From positions 1 to 64,000 of the forward strand of contig NZ_LFNE01000009.1 in assembly GCF_001045455.1 (NCBI RefSeq): a stretch of DNA of 64,000 bases. The letters run 5' to 3'. Shown here piece by piece: positions 51,819 to 60,538 of this stretch. A program made the position numbers and the translations under genes. The notes under the pieces were generated by a model, which did not search any database, was not told the DNA's origin, and saw only the letters and a list, made by a program, of their open reading frames with translations. The stretch comes from Chryseobacterium sp. FH2 (GTDB lineage: Bacteria > Bacteroidota > Bacteroidia > Flavobacteriales > Weeksellaceae). Each line of letters opens with the position of its first letter. Within the stretch, counting starts at the first letter, position 1.

Positions 51819-52982
51819 ATGTCAAACGTAGATATACTTTCAAACTGGGAAAATTTAGTAAAAAAGCAACTTAAAAGTGAGGATATTTATTCAGTTCTGA
51901 AAAAAGAAAACTTAGAAGGAATTGATGTAAAGCCTTTCTATTATTCTGTGAAGAAACCTCTGGTAAATCTTCCGAAAATCGAAGAAAGTACTCATTTGGT
52001 TGCAAGATATCACGAAAGTTTAGAAGAGGATGTATTTGCCTTTATTTTAGATCAAAATGTTGAAAATCTTGAACAGAAAACTATTTTCGTTAATAATATT
52101 GATCTGGCAGGACACATCAGCCCTAAAGAAGAAGATCAGTATTTTTCGCTAATTGATGTTTTTAATGAAAAAGAAGCCACAATTGATGATCAGTTAGTAA
52201 AGGAATTATTAGCAAAAGAATTTAAAAGAAATATCTGTATTGATATTTCTTTTCATCAAAATGCCGGGGCAGCAATTTATCAGCAATTGGGGATTGCTTT
52301 AGCAAAAACTAAAGAATTGTTCGAGGTTTATGGCCCTGAAATTTTAAATAAACTGATTTTCAGAATTGCTGTCGGAGGAAATTATTTCTTCGAAATAGCA
52401 AAACTGAGAGCTTTTAAAATGGTTTTTAATCAACTTTCAAAAGAATATAACCTAGACGAAATTCCCTATATTTTTGCGGAAACTTCATTGAGAAATAAAG
52501 CTGTTTCGGATAATGAAAACAATCTTATCCGTTCGACTTTAGAATTAGCTTCTGCGATGATTGGAGGTGCTGATGCGGTTTTCACTAATAATTATCTGGT
52601 TGACAAAAGTACAGATAATTCTGAGGAAATTTCTTTCAAACAACAAATTGTTTTAGCCTATGAAAGTATCATCAATGTATTTGAGGATGCTTCTAACGGA
52701 AGCTATTATATTGAAGATATTACCCGGCAAATTGCAGAAAAATCCTGGGTGCTATTTGTGGAAATTGAAGAAAACGGGGGGTATTTAGAGCTTTTGAAAC
52801 AAGGAATGATTCAAAAGAAAATCTACGATCATGCTGTTGAAGAACAAAAATGGGTTGAAGAAGGGAAAATAAAATTGATTGGGGTTAATTTATATCCAAA
52901 ATTAGAGGTTAAAAAGTCAGTAAACGAATTATATAATGAAAAAGAAATAAAAGCTGTTCGTTGGGCTGAAATGTTTGAATGA
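51819..52982 (+). CDS. mutA: methylmalonyl-CoA mutase small subunit
   Basis: 387 aa. The fold and segments DISFHQNAGA, FRIAVGGNYFFEIAKLRAFK, TSLRNK and SAMIGGADAVFTNNY match the small (non-catalytic) subunit of B12-dependent methylmalonyl-CoA mutase; there is no B12-binding domain. It is shorter than the long-type small subunits I recall (over 600 aa). The catalytic large subunit (mutB) is not adjacent and must lie elsewhere. The stop overlaps the DinB gene start (ATGA). Confidence 0.85.
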   Translation: MSNVDILSNWENLVKKQLKSEDIYSVLKKENLEGIDVKPFYYSVKKPLVNLPKIEESTHLVARYHESLEEDVFAFILDQNVENLEQKTIFVNNIDLAGHISPKEEDQYFSLIDVFNEKEATIDDQLVKELLAKEFKRNICIDISFHQNAGAAIYQQLGIALAKTKELFEVYGPEILNKLIFRIAVGGNYFFEIAKLRAFKMVFNQLSKEYNLDEIPYIFAETSLRNKAVSDNENNLIRSTLELASAMIGGADAVFTNNYLVDKSTDNSEEISFKQQIVLAYESIINVFEDASNGSYYIEDITRQIAEKSWVLFVEIEENGGYLELLKQGMIQKKIYDHAVEEQKWVEEGKIKLIGVNLYPKLEVKKSVNELYNEKEIKAVRWAEMFE

Positions 52983-53422
52983 TGAAAGAAAAACTGGTTG
53001 ATTTATTTGAATATACCTATCATTTCAACAAAGAGATGATAAAAGTTATTTCTGAGAATTTCTCAAAAGTAGACGAAAAAGCAATCAGTTTAATTAATCA
53101 TACGTTGAATGCTCAACAGATATGGAACTCAAGAGTTTTAAGCGAAACATCATTTGAGGTATGGCAGATAAATCCTTTTGAAAAACTGGACAAAATCAAT
53201 CATGAAAACTTTCAGAAAAGTATTCAAATTGTTCAAAATTCGGATTTGGATAAAAGAATTGAATATCAAAATTCGAGAGGAACAGCGTTTGAGAACAGTA
53301 TTTTTGAAATGCTTTTTCAGGCAGTTAATCATTCGACATATCATAGAGGGCAAATCAATTCTTTATTAAAACAAAACGGAATTGAACCCATATTGACAGA
53401 TTATATTTTTTATAAAAGGTAA
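52979..53422 (+). CDS. DinB-family four-helix protein
   Basis: 147 aa. Metal-binding histidines are seen in LINHTLNAQ and in NHSTYHRGQI, typical of DinB/YfiT proteins, which form four-helix bundles; many act in thiol transfer or stress response. It begins with ATGATG overlapping the mutA stop, so it is translationally coupled. Substrate unknown. Confidence 0.82.
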   Translation: MMKEKLVDLFEYTYHFNKEMIKVISENFSKVDEKAISLINHTLNAQQIWNSRVLSETSFEVWQINPFEKLDKINHENFQKSIQIVQNSDLDKRIEYQNSRGTAFENSIFEMLFQAVNHSTYHRGQINSLLKQNGIEPILTDYIFYKR

Positions 53423-53528
53423 ATTTAACGCTCACTATTTTTCACATTTGCTGTAAACGTAGACAAGAATATTTTCCGGAAAATAAATAAAACATTCTAA
53501 AAATTAAACACGATCATTTGCGAAATCT

Positions 53529-54671
53529 GTGGGAATACTAGATAAAGAAGTTCAAGGCTATATCAATGCACATCTAAATTCAGACCTGCATTCTTTGTTA
53601 TTAAAAACATCTCCGTTTCGTGAAGTTTCCATGCAGGAAATCGTTCAACAAATCAAAGGAAGGCAGGTCGCACAGAAAAAATTTCCGTTTTTATTGAAAG
53701 ACGGGATAATTTTTCCGCCACAGCTTAACTTAGAACAGTCATCCTCAGAAAAAACAGCACTTTATAAATCTGAAATTTTAAAAGGAAAAAAATTTGTTGA
53801 TTTGACGAGCGGTTTTGGAATTGATGCTTATTATTTATCTGGAGATTTTGAAAATGTACTACTTGTAGAGCAAAATTCGGAGCTTTTAGAAATTGTAAAG
53901 CACAATTGGAAGATTTTGGGAAAAACGGCAAAGTTTATTAATCAAAAACTGGAAGACTTTTTGGATGAAAATCAGGAAAATTTTGATGTAATCTATCTTG
54001 ATCCGGCTCGGAGAGATAACGATAAAAACAAGGTTTTCCTTTTGGAAGATTTATCACCGAATATTCTTGAAATTCAGGAAAAATTAATGATGATTTCGGA
54101 TGAAGTAGTGATAAAACTTTCGCCTTTAATTGATCTGAAATATTTAGTTTCAGTTTTACCGGGTATTTTCAGGATTGATATTATTGCGCTGAAGAACGAG
54201 GTAAAAGAAGTTGTTGCTTTTTTAGCAAAACAAAATTCAGGTGAAATTATTTGTAACTGTGTGAATCTTGAAAGCAGAGAACCAACTTTCACATTTAAAT
54301 TCAGGGAAGAAGAAATTGCGGTTGCAGATTATTCTGAACCGGAAAGATTTATCTATATTCCCAATAATTCTATTTTAAAAGCTGGAGTTTTTAATTTAAT
54401 TTCAGAAAAATTTAGGGTAAAAAAATTTCATCCGAATTCGCACTTTTATACGTCAAATGAAAAAAATGATGATTTTCCCGGAAGAATTATTGAGATGGAA
54501 ATGATTGATGCTAAGCAAATTAAAAAGAAAGAGCAGTTTAATATCATTTCAAAAAACTATCCTTTAAAACCCGAAGAAATAAAGAAAAAATATGCTTTAA
54601 AAGACGGTGGAGAAAGGTATCTTATTTTTACACAATCCAAAAAAGGTAAAATAATATTAAAATCAGTATAA
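53529..54671 (+). CDS. THUMP-like class I SAM methyltransferase
   Basis: 380 aa, starting at GTG 53529. The SAM-binding motif FVDLTSGFGIDAYYLS (about 90-105) and YLDPARRD (about 157-164, motif IV) are clear; the C-terminal part fits the THUMP-like domain of a Bacteroidetes methyltransferase family, probably acting on RNA. No neighbour suggests a target. About 106 bp separate it from the DinB gene and I see no terminator there. Confidence 0.82.
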   Translation: MGILDKEVQGYINAHLNSDLHSLLLKTSPFREVSMQEIVQQIKGRQVAQKKFPFLLKDGIIFPPQLNLEQSSSEKTALYKSEILKGKKFVDLTSGFGIDAYYLSGDFENVLLVEQNSELLEIVKHNWKILGKTAKFINQKLEDFLDENQENFDVIYLDPARRDNDKNKVFLLEDLSPNILEIQEKLMMISDEVVIKLSPLIDLKYLVSVLPGIFRIDIIALKNEVKEVVAFLAKQNSGEIICNCVNLESREPTFTFKFREEEIAVADYSEPERFIYIPNNSILKAGVFNLISEKFRVKKFHPNSHFYTSNEKNDDFPGRIIEMEMIDAKQIKKKEQFNIISKNYPLKPEEIKKKYALKDGGERYLIFTQSKKGKIILKSV

Positions 54672-54676
54672 AAATG

Positions 54677-54707
54677 TTGCTGTAAAATGTAGGATTTCTT
54701 AATTTTG
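54677..54707 (+). promoter_or_regulatory. promoter of the small lipoprotein gene
   Basis: TTG (54677-54679), 20 bp, TAATTTTG (54700-54707): a full consensus, with a leader of about 14 nt. Confidence 0.75.
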
Positions 54708-54726
54708 GGCAATCAAAAATTTAAAC

Positions 54727-55005
54727 ATGAGAAAATTAGTTATATGTTTGGCTCTTGCTACTGTTGCTGTAAGCTGTAAAAAAATTCAGGCTGGTGGAAA
54801 TAAGAACATTATAAAGCTTGAAGAAGGTGCAGACAGATATTCTGAAGATGAACAAGGTGGAGGAGAAGCTCACAGTCATGAAGCTGCTGCTACACACAAA
54901 GAAGAAGCAACTGGAGAAAAACATGAAGCTGAAGCTCCAAAAGCAGACAGTGCAACTTCCACTGCAAAACCAACTGAGGCTCAAACACCTAAAGCTGAAC
55001 ACTAA
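54727..55005 (+). CDS. small lipoprotein with an Ala/Glu/Lys/His-rich tail
   Basis: 92 aa. A signal peptide ends in AVSC (Cys17), a lipobox. The rest is hydrophilic and low in complexity (E, A, K, H, T), with no recognisable fold, and is probably disordered at the membrane surface. The strong consensus promoter and terminator argue for a genuine, well expressed gene. Function unknown. Confidence 0.82.
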   Translation: MRKLVICLALATVAVSCKKIQAGGNKNIIKLEEGADRYSEDEQGGGEAHSHEAAATHKEEATGEKHEAEAPKADSATSTAKPTEAQTPKAEH

Positions 55006-55021
55006 TTATTAGTACAATATA

Positions 55022-55055
55022 AAAAATGTCCTGCAGAAATGTGGGACATTTTTTT
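55022..55055 (+). terminator. terminator of the small lipoprotein gene
   Basis: AAAAATGTCC (55022-55031) pairs perfectly with GGACATTTTT (55044-55053), followed by Ts. Confidence 0.88.
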
Positions 55056-55125
55056 GTTATATAAAAACCGGTAATCGTTTTATTATCGGAAAATAATAAA
55101 CCTGAGGAAAATTATATGTTTTTGT

Positions 55126-55156
55126 TTGTTCCTGCAGGTCATTTTTTTTACTTTTA
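55126..55156 (+). promoter_or_regulatory. promoter of the dipeptidase gene
   Basis: TTG (55126-55128), 20 bp, TACTTTTA (55149-55156), which misses only the final G of the -7 consensus; leader about 13 nt. Confidence 0.55.
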
Positions 55157-55174
55157 GCAAAACAAAATTTTACA

Positions 55175-56554
55175 ATGCAAGAGACATTAAATTACATTAA
55201 CGAAAACAAACAGCGTTTCGTGGATGAATTATTTGAGTTATTGAGAATTCCTTCTATTTCTGCAGATCCGGCTTACAAAGATGATGTATTGAAATGTGCG
55301 GATGTGGTTGCAGAACACCTTAAAAATGCAGGAGCTGATAATGTAGAGGTTTGTAAAACCAATGGTTACCCTATCGTTTTCGGAGAGAAAATTTTAGATA
55401 AAAACTTACCGACAGTTTTGGTTTACGGTCATTATGATGTACAGCCTGCTGATCCGTTAGAATTATGGACAAGGCCACCTTTCGAACCTTATATTGAGAA
55501 AACTGAGCTTCACCCGGACGGAGCGATTTTTGCGAGAGGCTCCGCTGACGATAAAGGTCAGTTCTTTATGCATTTGAAGGCTTTTGAAGCAATGATGAAG
55601 ACAAATACTCTTCCTTGTAATGTTAAATTTATTTTAGAAGGAGAGGAAGAAGTTGGTTCTGTAAGCTTAGGAGATTTCGTTAATGAGAACAAAGAGAAAT
55701 TATCTTGTGATTGTATTTTAATTTCTGACACACATATTTACAGTAATGAACAACCGACTGTAACAACAGGTTTAAGAGGTCTGAGCTATGTGGAAGTTGA
55801 AATTGAAGGTCCGAACAGGGATTTACACTCAGGGCTTTATGGTGGCGCAGTTCCAAACCCTATTCATGTGCTTTCAAGAATGATTACTAAATTGATTGAT
55901 GAAAACGGACAAATTACTATCGATGGTTTCTATGATAACGTAGAAGATCTTTCTGAAGAAGAAAGAACTGAAATGAATAAATTGAAAGATAATCCCGAAG
56001 AATTTAAAAAATCAATCGGTTTGAATGGAGTAGAAGGCGAAAAAGGCTATACCACACTTGAAAGAACTTCAATCCGTCCTACTCTGGACTGCAATGGTAT
56101 TTGGGGAGGCTACACAGGAGAAGGAGCTAAAACAGTGATTCCTTCTAAAGCTTCAGCTAAAATTTCAATGCGCTTGGTTCCTTATCAGACTCCGGAAGAA
56201 ATTACTGAAAAGTTTACAAAGTACTTTAATAAAATAGCTCCGGATAATGTAAAGGTTAAAGTTACTCCGCATCATGGAGGAATGCCTTACGTTTTGCCAA
56301 CAGATACTAAAGAGTTTTTAGCCGCTAAAAAGGCAATGGAAGCATCTTTCGGAAAAGAGGTTCTTCCGTACAGGGGTGGCGGAAGCATTCCAATTACAGC
56401 CATGTTTGAGCAGATTTTAGGAGCTAAGTCTGTTTTAATGGGCTTCGGTCTTGATTCCGATGCGATCCACTCTCCTAATGAACATTATGGATTATTTAAC
56501 TTCTATAAAGGAATTGAAAGTATTCCATTGTTTTTCGAAAATTATTCGAAGTAA
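55175..56554 (+). CDS. M20 family dipeptidase
   Basis: 459 aa. Metal ligands are visible in YGHYDVQP (about residue 85), RGSADDKGQ, EGEEEVGS and the C-terminal SDAIHSPNEH; the lid (dimerisation) domain lies between about 190 and 350. It hydrolyses dipeptides with two zinc ions and resembles CNDP/PepV-like peptidases. Single gene with its own promoter and terminator. Confidence 0.94.
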   Translation: MQETLNYINENKQRFVDELFELLRIPSISADPAYKDDVLKCADVVAEHLKNAGADNVEVCKTNGYPIVFGEKILDKNLPTVLVYGHYDVQPADPLELWTRPPFEPYIEKTELHPDGAIFARGSADDKGQFFMHLKAFEAMMKTNTLPCNVKFILEGEEEVGSVSLGDFVNENKEKLSCDCILISDTHIYSNEQPTVTTGLRGLSYVEVEIEGPNRDLHSGLYGGAVPNPIHVLSRMITKLIDENGQITIDGFYDNVEDLSEEERTEMNKLKDNPEEFKKSIGLNGVEGEKGYTTLERTSIRPTLDCNGIWGGYTGEGAKTVIPSKASAKISMRLVPYQTPEEITEKFTKYFNKIAPDNVKVKVTPHHGGMPYVLPTDTKEFLAAKKAMEASFGKEVLPYRGGGSIPITAMFEQILGAKSVLMGFGLDSDAIHSPNEHYGLFNFYKGIESIPLFFENYSK

Positions 56555-56560
56555 TAAAAA

Positions 56561-56592
56561 AATCCTTAAGTATCAGTGCTTAAGGATTTTTT
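56561..56592 (+). terminator. terminator of the dipeptidase gene
   Basis: AATCCTTAAG (56561-56570) pairs perfectly with CTTAAGGATT (56579-56588), followed by Ts. Confidence 0.9.
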
Positions 56593-56673
56593 ATAATGAA
56601 ATTGTATTTTGGTAGATGTATTGTGATAAATAATTGTTTTCTAAGCCTTTAGATGATTTATGTGTTAATTTTC

Positions 56674-56704
56674 TTGTTTGGGTGAATTTTTTTAATTAGC
56701 TTTA
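56674..56704 (+). promoter_or_regulatory. promoter of the second T9SS gene
   Basis: TTG (56674-56676), 20 bp, TAGCTTTA (56697-56704), which misses only the final G; leader about 20 nt. Confidence 0.5.
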
Positions 56705-56728
56705 TTTAAAATATAAAAAACTTTTACC

Positions 56729-57637
56729 ATGAGAAAACACTACTTATTGGGCTTATTGTTTTGTACAATAGGGCTGAATGCACAAACTGTTATTTATTCA
56801 CAACCTACTACCACTACTGATGGCATTGTTTCGGATGTTTTATCAAATGGAAGTTTCGTTGCTACTGCTGATGATTTTACATTAACAGCAACCAGCCAGA
56901 TAACGAAAATAAAGATTCAGGGCTTTCAGAACGACGGAACTCTTGAAACTACTGTCGCTACCGGTGCAATGTTGTATATTTATGCAAATAATGCAGGAAG
57001 TCCTGCAGGAATTCCGAATAATGCTGCCGTTACCCCACTGGCTGCTATTAATATTGCAAAAGGTGCTGCCGGATACAATCTCGTAAAAACGGGTACATCC
57101 AACTATACTTTTGAAATTGATTTGACAGCAGCACTTAGCACACCCTTAGTTTTACAATCAAATACTATTTATTGGCTAGTATTTGCTGCAAAAACAAATT
57201 TAACAGCATATACGGGAACGACAAGATTTAATTGGTTTGCAGGTCAGGTTACAGGAAATCCGGCTAAATTAGTGGATCCTAGTAATGCTTTTGGAGCAGG
57301 TGCTACTTCATGGACTAGCCTTTTTGCGCTGACAGGGACAGCAGCTCTTAATGGTTTGGCATTTTCTATTGAAGGGCAGTCAGCAGTATTGGGAACAACA
57401 GAAGTATTTAGCTCAATAAAAGAAATTTCTATTTTCCCGAATCCGACTACAGATTATCTTATTATTAATTCAAAAAATAAGATAAATAATGTTGAAATTT
57501 TTGATTCTAGCGGAAGAAAAGTTAATACTGTTTTAAATAATGATAAAGTTGATGTAAGCCAGCTTCAATCTGGGAATTATATTATTAATATAGAAACCAA
57601 AAAAGGAATAGTTTCTGAAAAATTCATTAAAAAATAA
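56729..57637 (+). CDS. T9SS-exported protein, beta-sandwich body
   Basis: 302 aa. Signal peptide 1-19 (GLNAQ), a beta-rich body (20-215) that resembles choice-of-anchor-type sandwich domains (TADDFTLTATSQITKIKI, NTIYWLVFAA), and a C-terminal type A sorting domain (from about 230: ISIFPNPTTDYLII ... SGNYIINIETKKG...KFIKK). It is exported by the type IX system. No enzymatic motif seen. Confidence 0.87.
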   Translation: MRKHYLLGLLFCTIGLNAQTVIYSQPTTTTDGIVSDVLSNGSFVATADDFTLTATSQITKIKIQGFQNDGTLETTVATGAMLYIYANNAGSPAGIPNNAAVTPLAAINIAKGAAGYNLVKTGTSNYTFEIDLTAALSTPLVLQSNTIYWLVFAAKTNLTAYTGTTRFNWFAGQVTGNPAKLVDPSNAFGAGATSWTSLFALTGTAALNGLAFSIEGQSAVLGTTEVFSSIKEISIFPNPTTDYLIINSKNKINNVEIFDSSGRKVNTVLNNDKVDVSQLQSGNYIINIETKKGIVSEKFIKK

Positions 57638-57662
57638 TTTACTGATAAATATTAGTATGGAT

Positions 57663-57690
57663 AAAACACTCTATTTAGGGTGTTTTTATT
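57663..57690 (+). terminator. terminator of the second T9SS gene
   Basis: AAAACACTCT (57663-57672) pairs with AGGGTGTTTT (57677-57686), with one T-G wobble and a 4-nt loop, then Ts. Confidence 0.82.
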
Positions 57691-57715
57691 ATTTTTAAGA
57701 ACTTAAATCTATAAT

Positions 57716-58423
57716 ATGATGATAGAAAATAAAGTTGCCTATATAACAGGAGGAACTAAAGGTATCGGTTTCGGAATTGCTAAAATATTACTTGAAAATA
57801 AAGTTTCGGTTGCTTTTTCGGGTAGAAGAAGAGATGATGTCGAAAAAGCAGAACATGAGCTTCAGCAATATTCAAAGAATGTTTTAGGGGTTGTTTCGGA
57901 TGTGAGGAATCTGGAAAGTGAACAGGAAGCTGTAAAATATATTGTTGAAAAATTCGGAAGATTAGATTTTGTAATAGCCAATGCGGGATTGGGGGTTTTC
58001 AAACCTGTAGATAAGCTGTCTGCCGAAGAATGGAATGATATGATCGAAACTAATTTAACAGGCGCTTTCTATACATTAAAAGCTTCTGTGGAAGAGCTGA
58101 AGAAGACGGAAGGGTACTATATTACAGTTTCAAGTTTAGCAGGAGCTAATTTCTTTGAAAACGGGACAGGTTATAACGCTTCCAAATTCGGAGTAGTAGG
58201 TTTTACACAAGCTGCGATGATTGATTTAAGAAAATATAACATTAAGTCAACCGTAATTATGCCGGGTTCGGTAGCCACAAACTTCAACGGAAATATTCCA
58301 TCTGAAAAAGACAACTGGAAAATTCAGCCTGAAGATATGGGAAATCTGGTTTTGGATATTTTAAAGATGAACCCAAGAGTTTTGCCGAGTAAGATAGAGT
58401 TTAGGGCTACGAAACCAGCATAG
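57716..58423 (+). CDS. short-chain dehydrogenase/reductase
   Basis: 235 aa, the classical SDR length. NAD(P)-binding TGGTKGIGFG (11-20), NAG (about 88-90), catalytic Ser in VSSLAG and Tyr-x-x-x-Lys in YNASK. Substrate cannot be told. It may start at either Met of MMIEN. Not obviously linked to etfB, which lies 152 bp downstream behind a palindrome. Confidence 0.92.
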   Translation: MMIENKVAYITGGTKGIGFGIAKILLENKVSVAFSGRRRDDVEKAEHELQQYSKNVLGVVSDVRNLESEQEAVKYIVEKFGRLDFVIANAGLGVFKPVDKLSAEEWNDMIETNLTGAFYTLKASVEELKKTEGYYITVSSLAGANFFENGTGYNASKFGVVGFTQAAMIDLRKYNIKSTVIMPGSVATNFNGNIPSEKDNWKIQPEDMGNLVLDILKMNPRVLPSKIEFRATKPA

Positions 58424-58460
58424 GCACCACATCTAATGCTTTGAATAGTAAAATAATAAG

Positions 58461-58478
58461 TATTATGCATGCATAATA
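58461..58478. promoter_or_regulatory. 18-bp perfect palindrome upstream of etfB
   Basis: The 18 bases TATTATGCATGCATAATA are a perfect palindrome centred 107 bp before the etfB ATG. Size and symmetry suit a dimeric repressor or activator site; no T-run follows, so it is not a terminator. Confidence 0.5.
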
Positions 58479-58575
58479 TATTTTTTATTTATATTAGCAA
58501 AAATTAATTAAATCAAAATCTCTCTCTAAAACGCATTAGTTTTTATAAAAAAGAGAAACAATTAAAATAGTACAC

Positions 58576-59322
58576 ATGAAAATATTAGTTTGTATAAGTA
58601 GTGTTCCGGATACTACTTCCAAAATTAACTTCACGGCAGACAAATCTGCGTTCGACAAAAACGGAATTCAGTGGGTTATTAATCCTTTGGATGAATTTGC
58701 ATTGACAAAAGCTATTAAATTACAAGAATCTCAAGGTGCTACTGTTACAGTAATCAATGTGGGAGATGCAGCTACAGAGCCTGTAATCAGAAAAGCATTA
58801 GCAATCGGGGCAAATGATGCGGTAAGAGTAAATATCGATCCTAAAGACAGCTATTCTACGGCAAAAGAAATTGCTTCTGTTGCTCAAAACGGAGGTTATG
58901 ACTTAATTCTTTGTGGTAAAGAATCTATTGATTATAATGGCGGTTCTGTTCCGGGAATGGTTGCCCAATTGTTGAATCAGCCTTTTGTAAATGCTTCTGT
59001 AGGTCTTGACGTTAATGGAAGTGAAGCAACTGCTGTAAGAGAAATCGAAGGCGGTAAAGAAACTATTTCTGTAAAATTACCTGCTGTAATTGCCGGTCAG
59101 AAAGGATTGGTGGATGAAAAAGATTTGATTATTCCAAATATGAGAGGTATTATGTCTGCTAGAACAAAGCCTTTACAGGTGGTAGAAGCTACATCTTCTG
59201 AAGTGAAAGTTCAGGGCGTTTCTTATGACAGCGTACCGCCAAGAGCTGCTGTAAAATTGGTTTCTGCAGATAACTTGGATGAATTGGTGAGACTGCTTCA
59301 TGAAGAAGCTAAAGTTATCTAA
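58576..59322 (+). CDS. etfB: electron transfer flavoprotein subunit beta
   Basis: 248 aa, the usual length. KILVCISSVPDT, INPLDEFALTKAI and the AMP-binding CGKESIDYNGGSVPGMVA are conserved. With EtfA it carries electrons from acyl-CoA dehydrogenases to the quinone pool in fatty and branched-chain acid oxidation. etfA follows after 91 bp. Confidence 0.95.
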   Translation: MKILVCISSVPDTTSKINFTADKSAFDKNGIQWVINPLDEFALTKAIKLQESQGATVTVINVGDAATEPVIRKALAIGANDAVRVNIDPKDSYSTAKEIASVAQNGGYDLILCGKESIDYNGGSVPGMVAQLLNQPFVNASVGLDVNGSEATAVREIEGGKETISVKLPAVIAGQKGLVDEKDLIIPNMRGIMSARTKPLQVVEATSSEVKVQGVSYDSVPPRAAVKLVSADNLDELVRLLHEEAKVI

Positions 59323-59413
59323 TATTGAAGCTGAGGTTAAGTTTAATATAATAATATTCCTAAAGCTTAGCCTGAACTTAAATCTTTAATTTTAATCTTT
59401 TAATTTAAAAAAA

Positions 59414-60361
59414 ATGGCAGTATTCGTATACGCAGAAAATATAAACGGAGTTTACAAAAAAGCAGCTTTTGAAGCAGTTGCTTATGCTAAAGCTATTGCA
59501 GATCAGGCTGGTGATACAGTAACAGCAATTTCTGTAAACCCTACAGATTCTTCAGATTTATTATACAAATATGGAGCATCAAATGTAATTAACATAAAAG
59601 ACGAGGGTCTTAAAAGTTTCTCGGCTAAAGCTTATGCTCAGGCCGTAAGCGAGGTGGCAAACGGAAATATTATCGTTTTCCCTCACACAACAGATGCTTC
59701 TTCAATTGCTCCTATGCTGGCAATTATGAATGGATATTCTTTAATTACCAACGCTATCGCTGCGCCGGAAAGTCTTTCTCCGTTTCAGGTGAAAAGAAGA
59801 TCTTTTTCAGGAAAAGGTTTTATGCATGCAAAAGCTGAAGGGGCAGGAGTAATCGTTACGGTTTCTCAAAATGCTTTCGGTGCTAAGGAAAATGCAGTAT
59901 CGGGTTCAGAAGAAGTGAAAAATTTGTCTGTTGCTAATGAGGATACTAAAGTAATTTCTCACGAACAAAGCTCAGGAAAACTAGACCTTAAAGAGGCTGA
60001 AGTAGTAGTTTCTGCCGGCAGAGGGATGAAAGGTCCTGAAAACTGGGGGATGATTGAAGATCTGGCAAACGTTTTAGGGGCTGCTACGGCTTGTTCTAAA
60101 CCCGTTTCTGATATTGGGTGGAGACCCCACACAGAGCACGTAGGACAGACTGGTAAAGCTATTTCACCAAATCTTTACGTAGCTGTAGGTATTTCCGGAG
60201 CGATTCAGCACTTAGCTGGAGTTAACTCTTCTAAAACTATTGTCGTAATCAACAGTGATCCTGAAGCTCCTTTCTTCAAATCAGCTGATTACGGTGTAGT
60301 AGGAGATGCTTTCCAAATTATTCCTGCTTTAACAGAGAAAATCAAAGCTTTAAAAGGATAA
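59414..60361 (+). CDS. etfA: electron transfer flavoprotein subunit alpha
   Basis: 315 aa. The C-terminal FAD domain shows SAGRGMKGPENW, KPVSDIGWRPHTEHVGQTGK, LYVAVGISGAIQHLAG and INSDPEAPFF. It is the flavin-carrying partner of EtfB and is followed by a strong terminator. Confidence 0.96.
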   Translation: MAVFVYAENINGVYKKAAFEAVAYAKAIADQAGDTVTAISVNPTDSSDLLYKYGASNVINIKDEGLKSFSAKAYAQAVSEVANGNIIVFPHTTDASSIAPMLAIMNGYSLITNAIAAPESLSPFQVKRRSFSGKGFMHAKAEGAGVIVTVSQNAFGAKENAVSGSEEVKNLSVANEDTKVISHEQSSGKLDLKEAEVVVSAGRGMKGPENWGMIEDLANVLGAATACSKPVSDIGWRPHTEHVGQTGKAISPNLYVAVGISGAIQHLAGVNSSKTIVVINSDPEAPFFKSADYGVVGDAFQIIPALTEKIKALKG

Positions 60362-60460
60362 GGCAAATGAATTGTCTGAATAGTTATTTGAATTTTCTTT
60401 AAGTCTAAACTGAAGATTCGGGTACAACTAAAAATTCATAATTCTTAATCTACAAAATAC

Positions 60461-60490
60461 AATAAAAGCCCGAAAAGGGCTTTTATTTTT
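60461..60490 (+). terminator. terminator of etfBA
   Basis: AATAAAAGCCC (60461-60471) pairs perfectly with GGGCTTTTATT (60477-60487) around GAAAA, an 11-bp stem followed by Ts. Confidence 0.92.
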
Positions 60491-60525
60491 GTCTAAAAAG
60501 TAAATCCTACAATAAAAAATTAATT

Positions 60526-60533
60526 TATATTTG
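60526..60533 (+). promoter_or_regulatory. -7 promoter element touching the start of the nuclease gene
   Basis: TATATTTG ends 5 bp before the ATG at 60539, so the transcript would start at or near the ATG. No TTG at the -33 position. Confidence 0.5.
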
Positions 60534-60538
60534 TAGCT

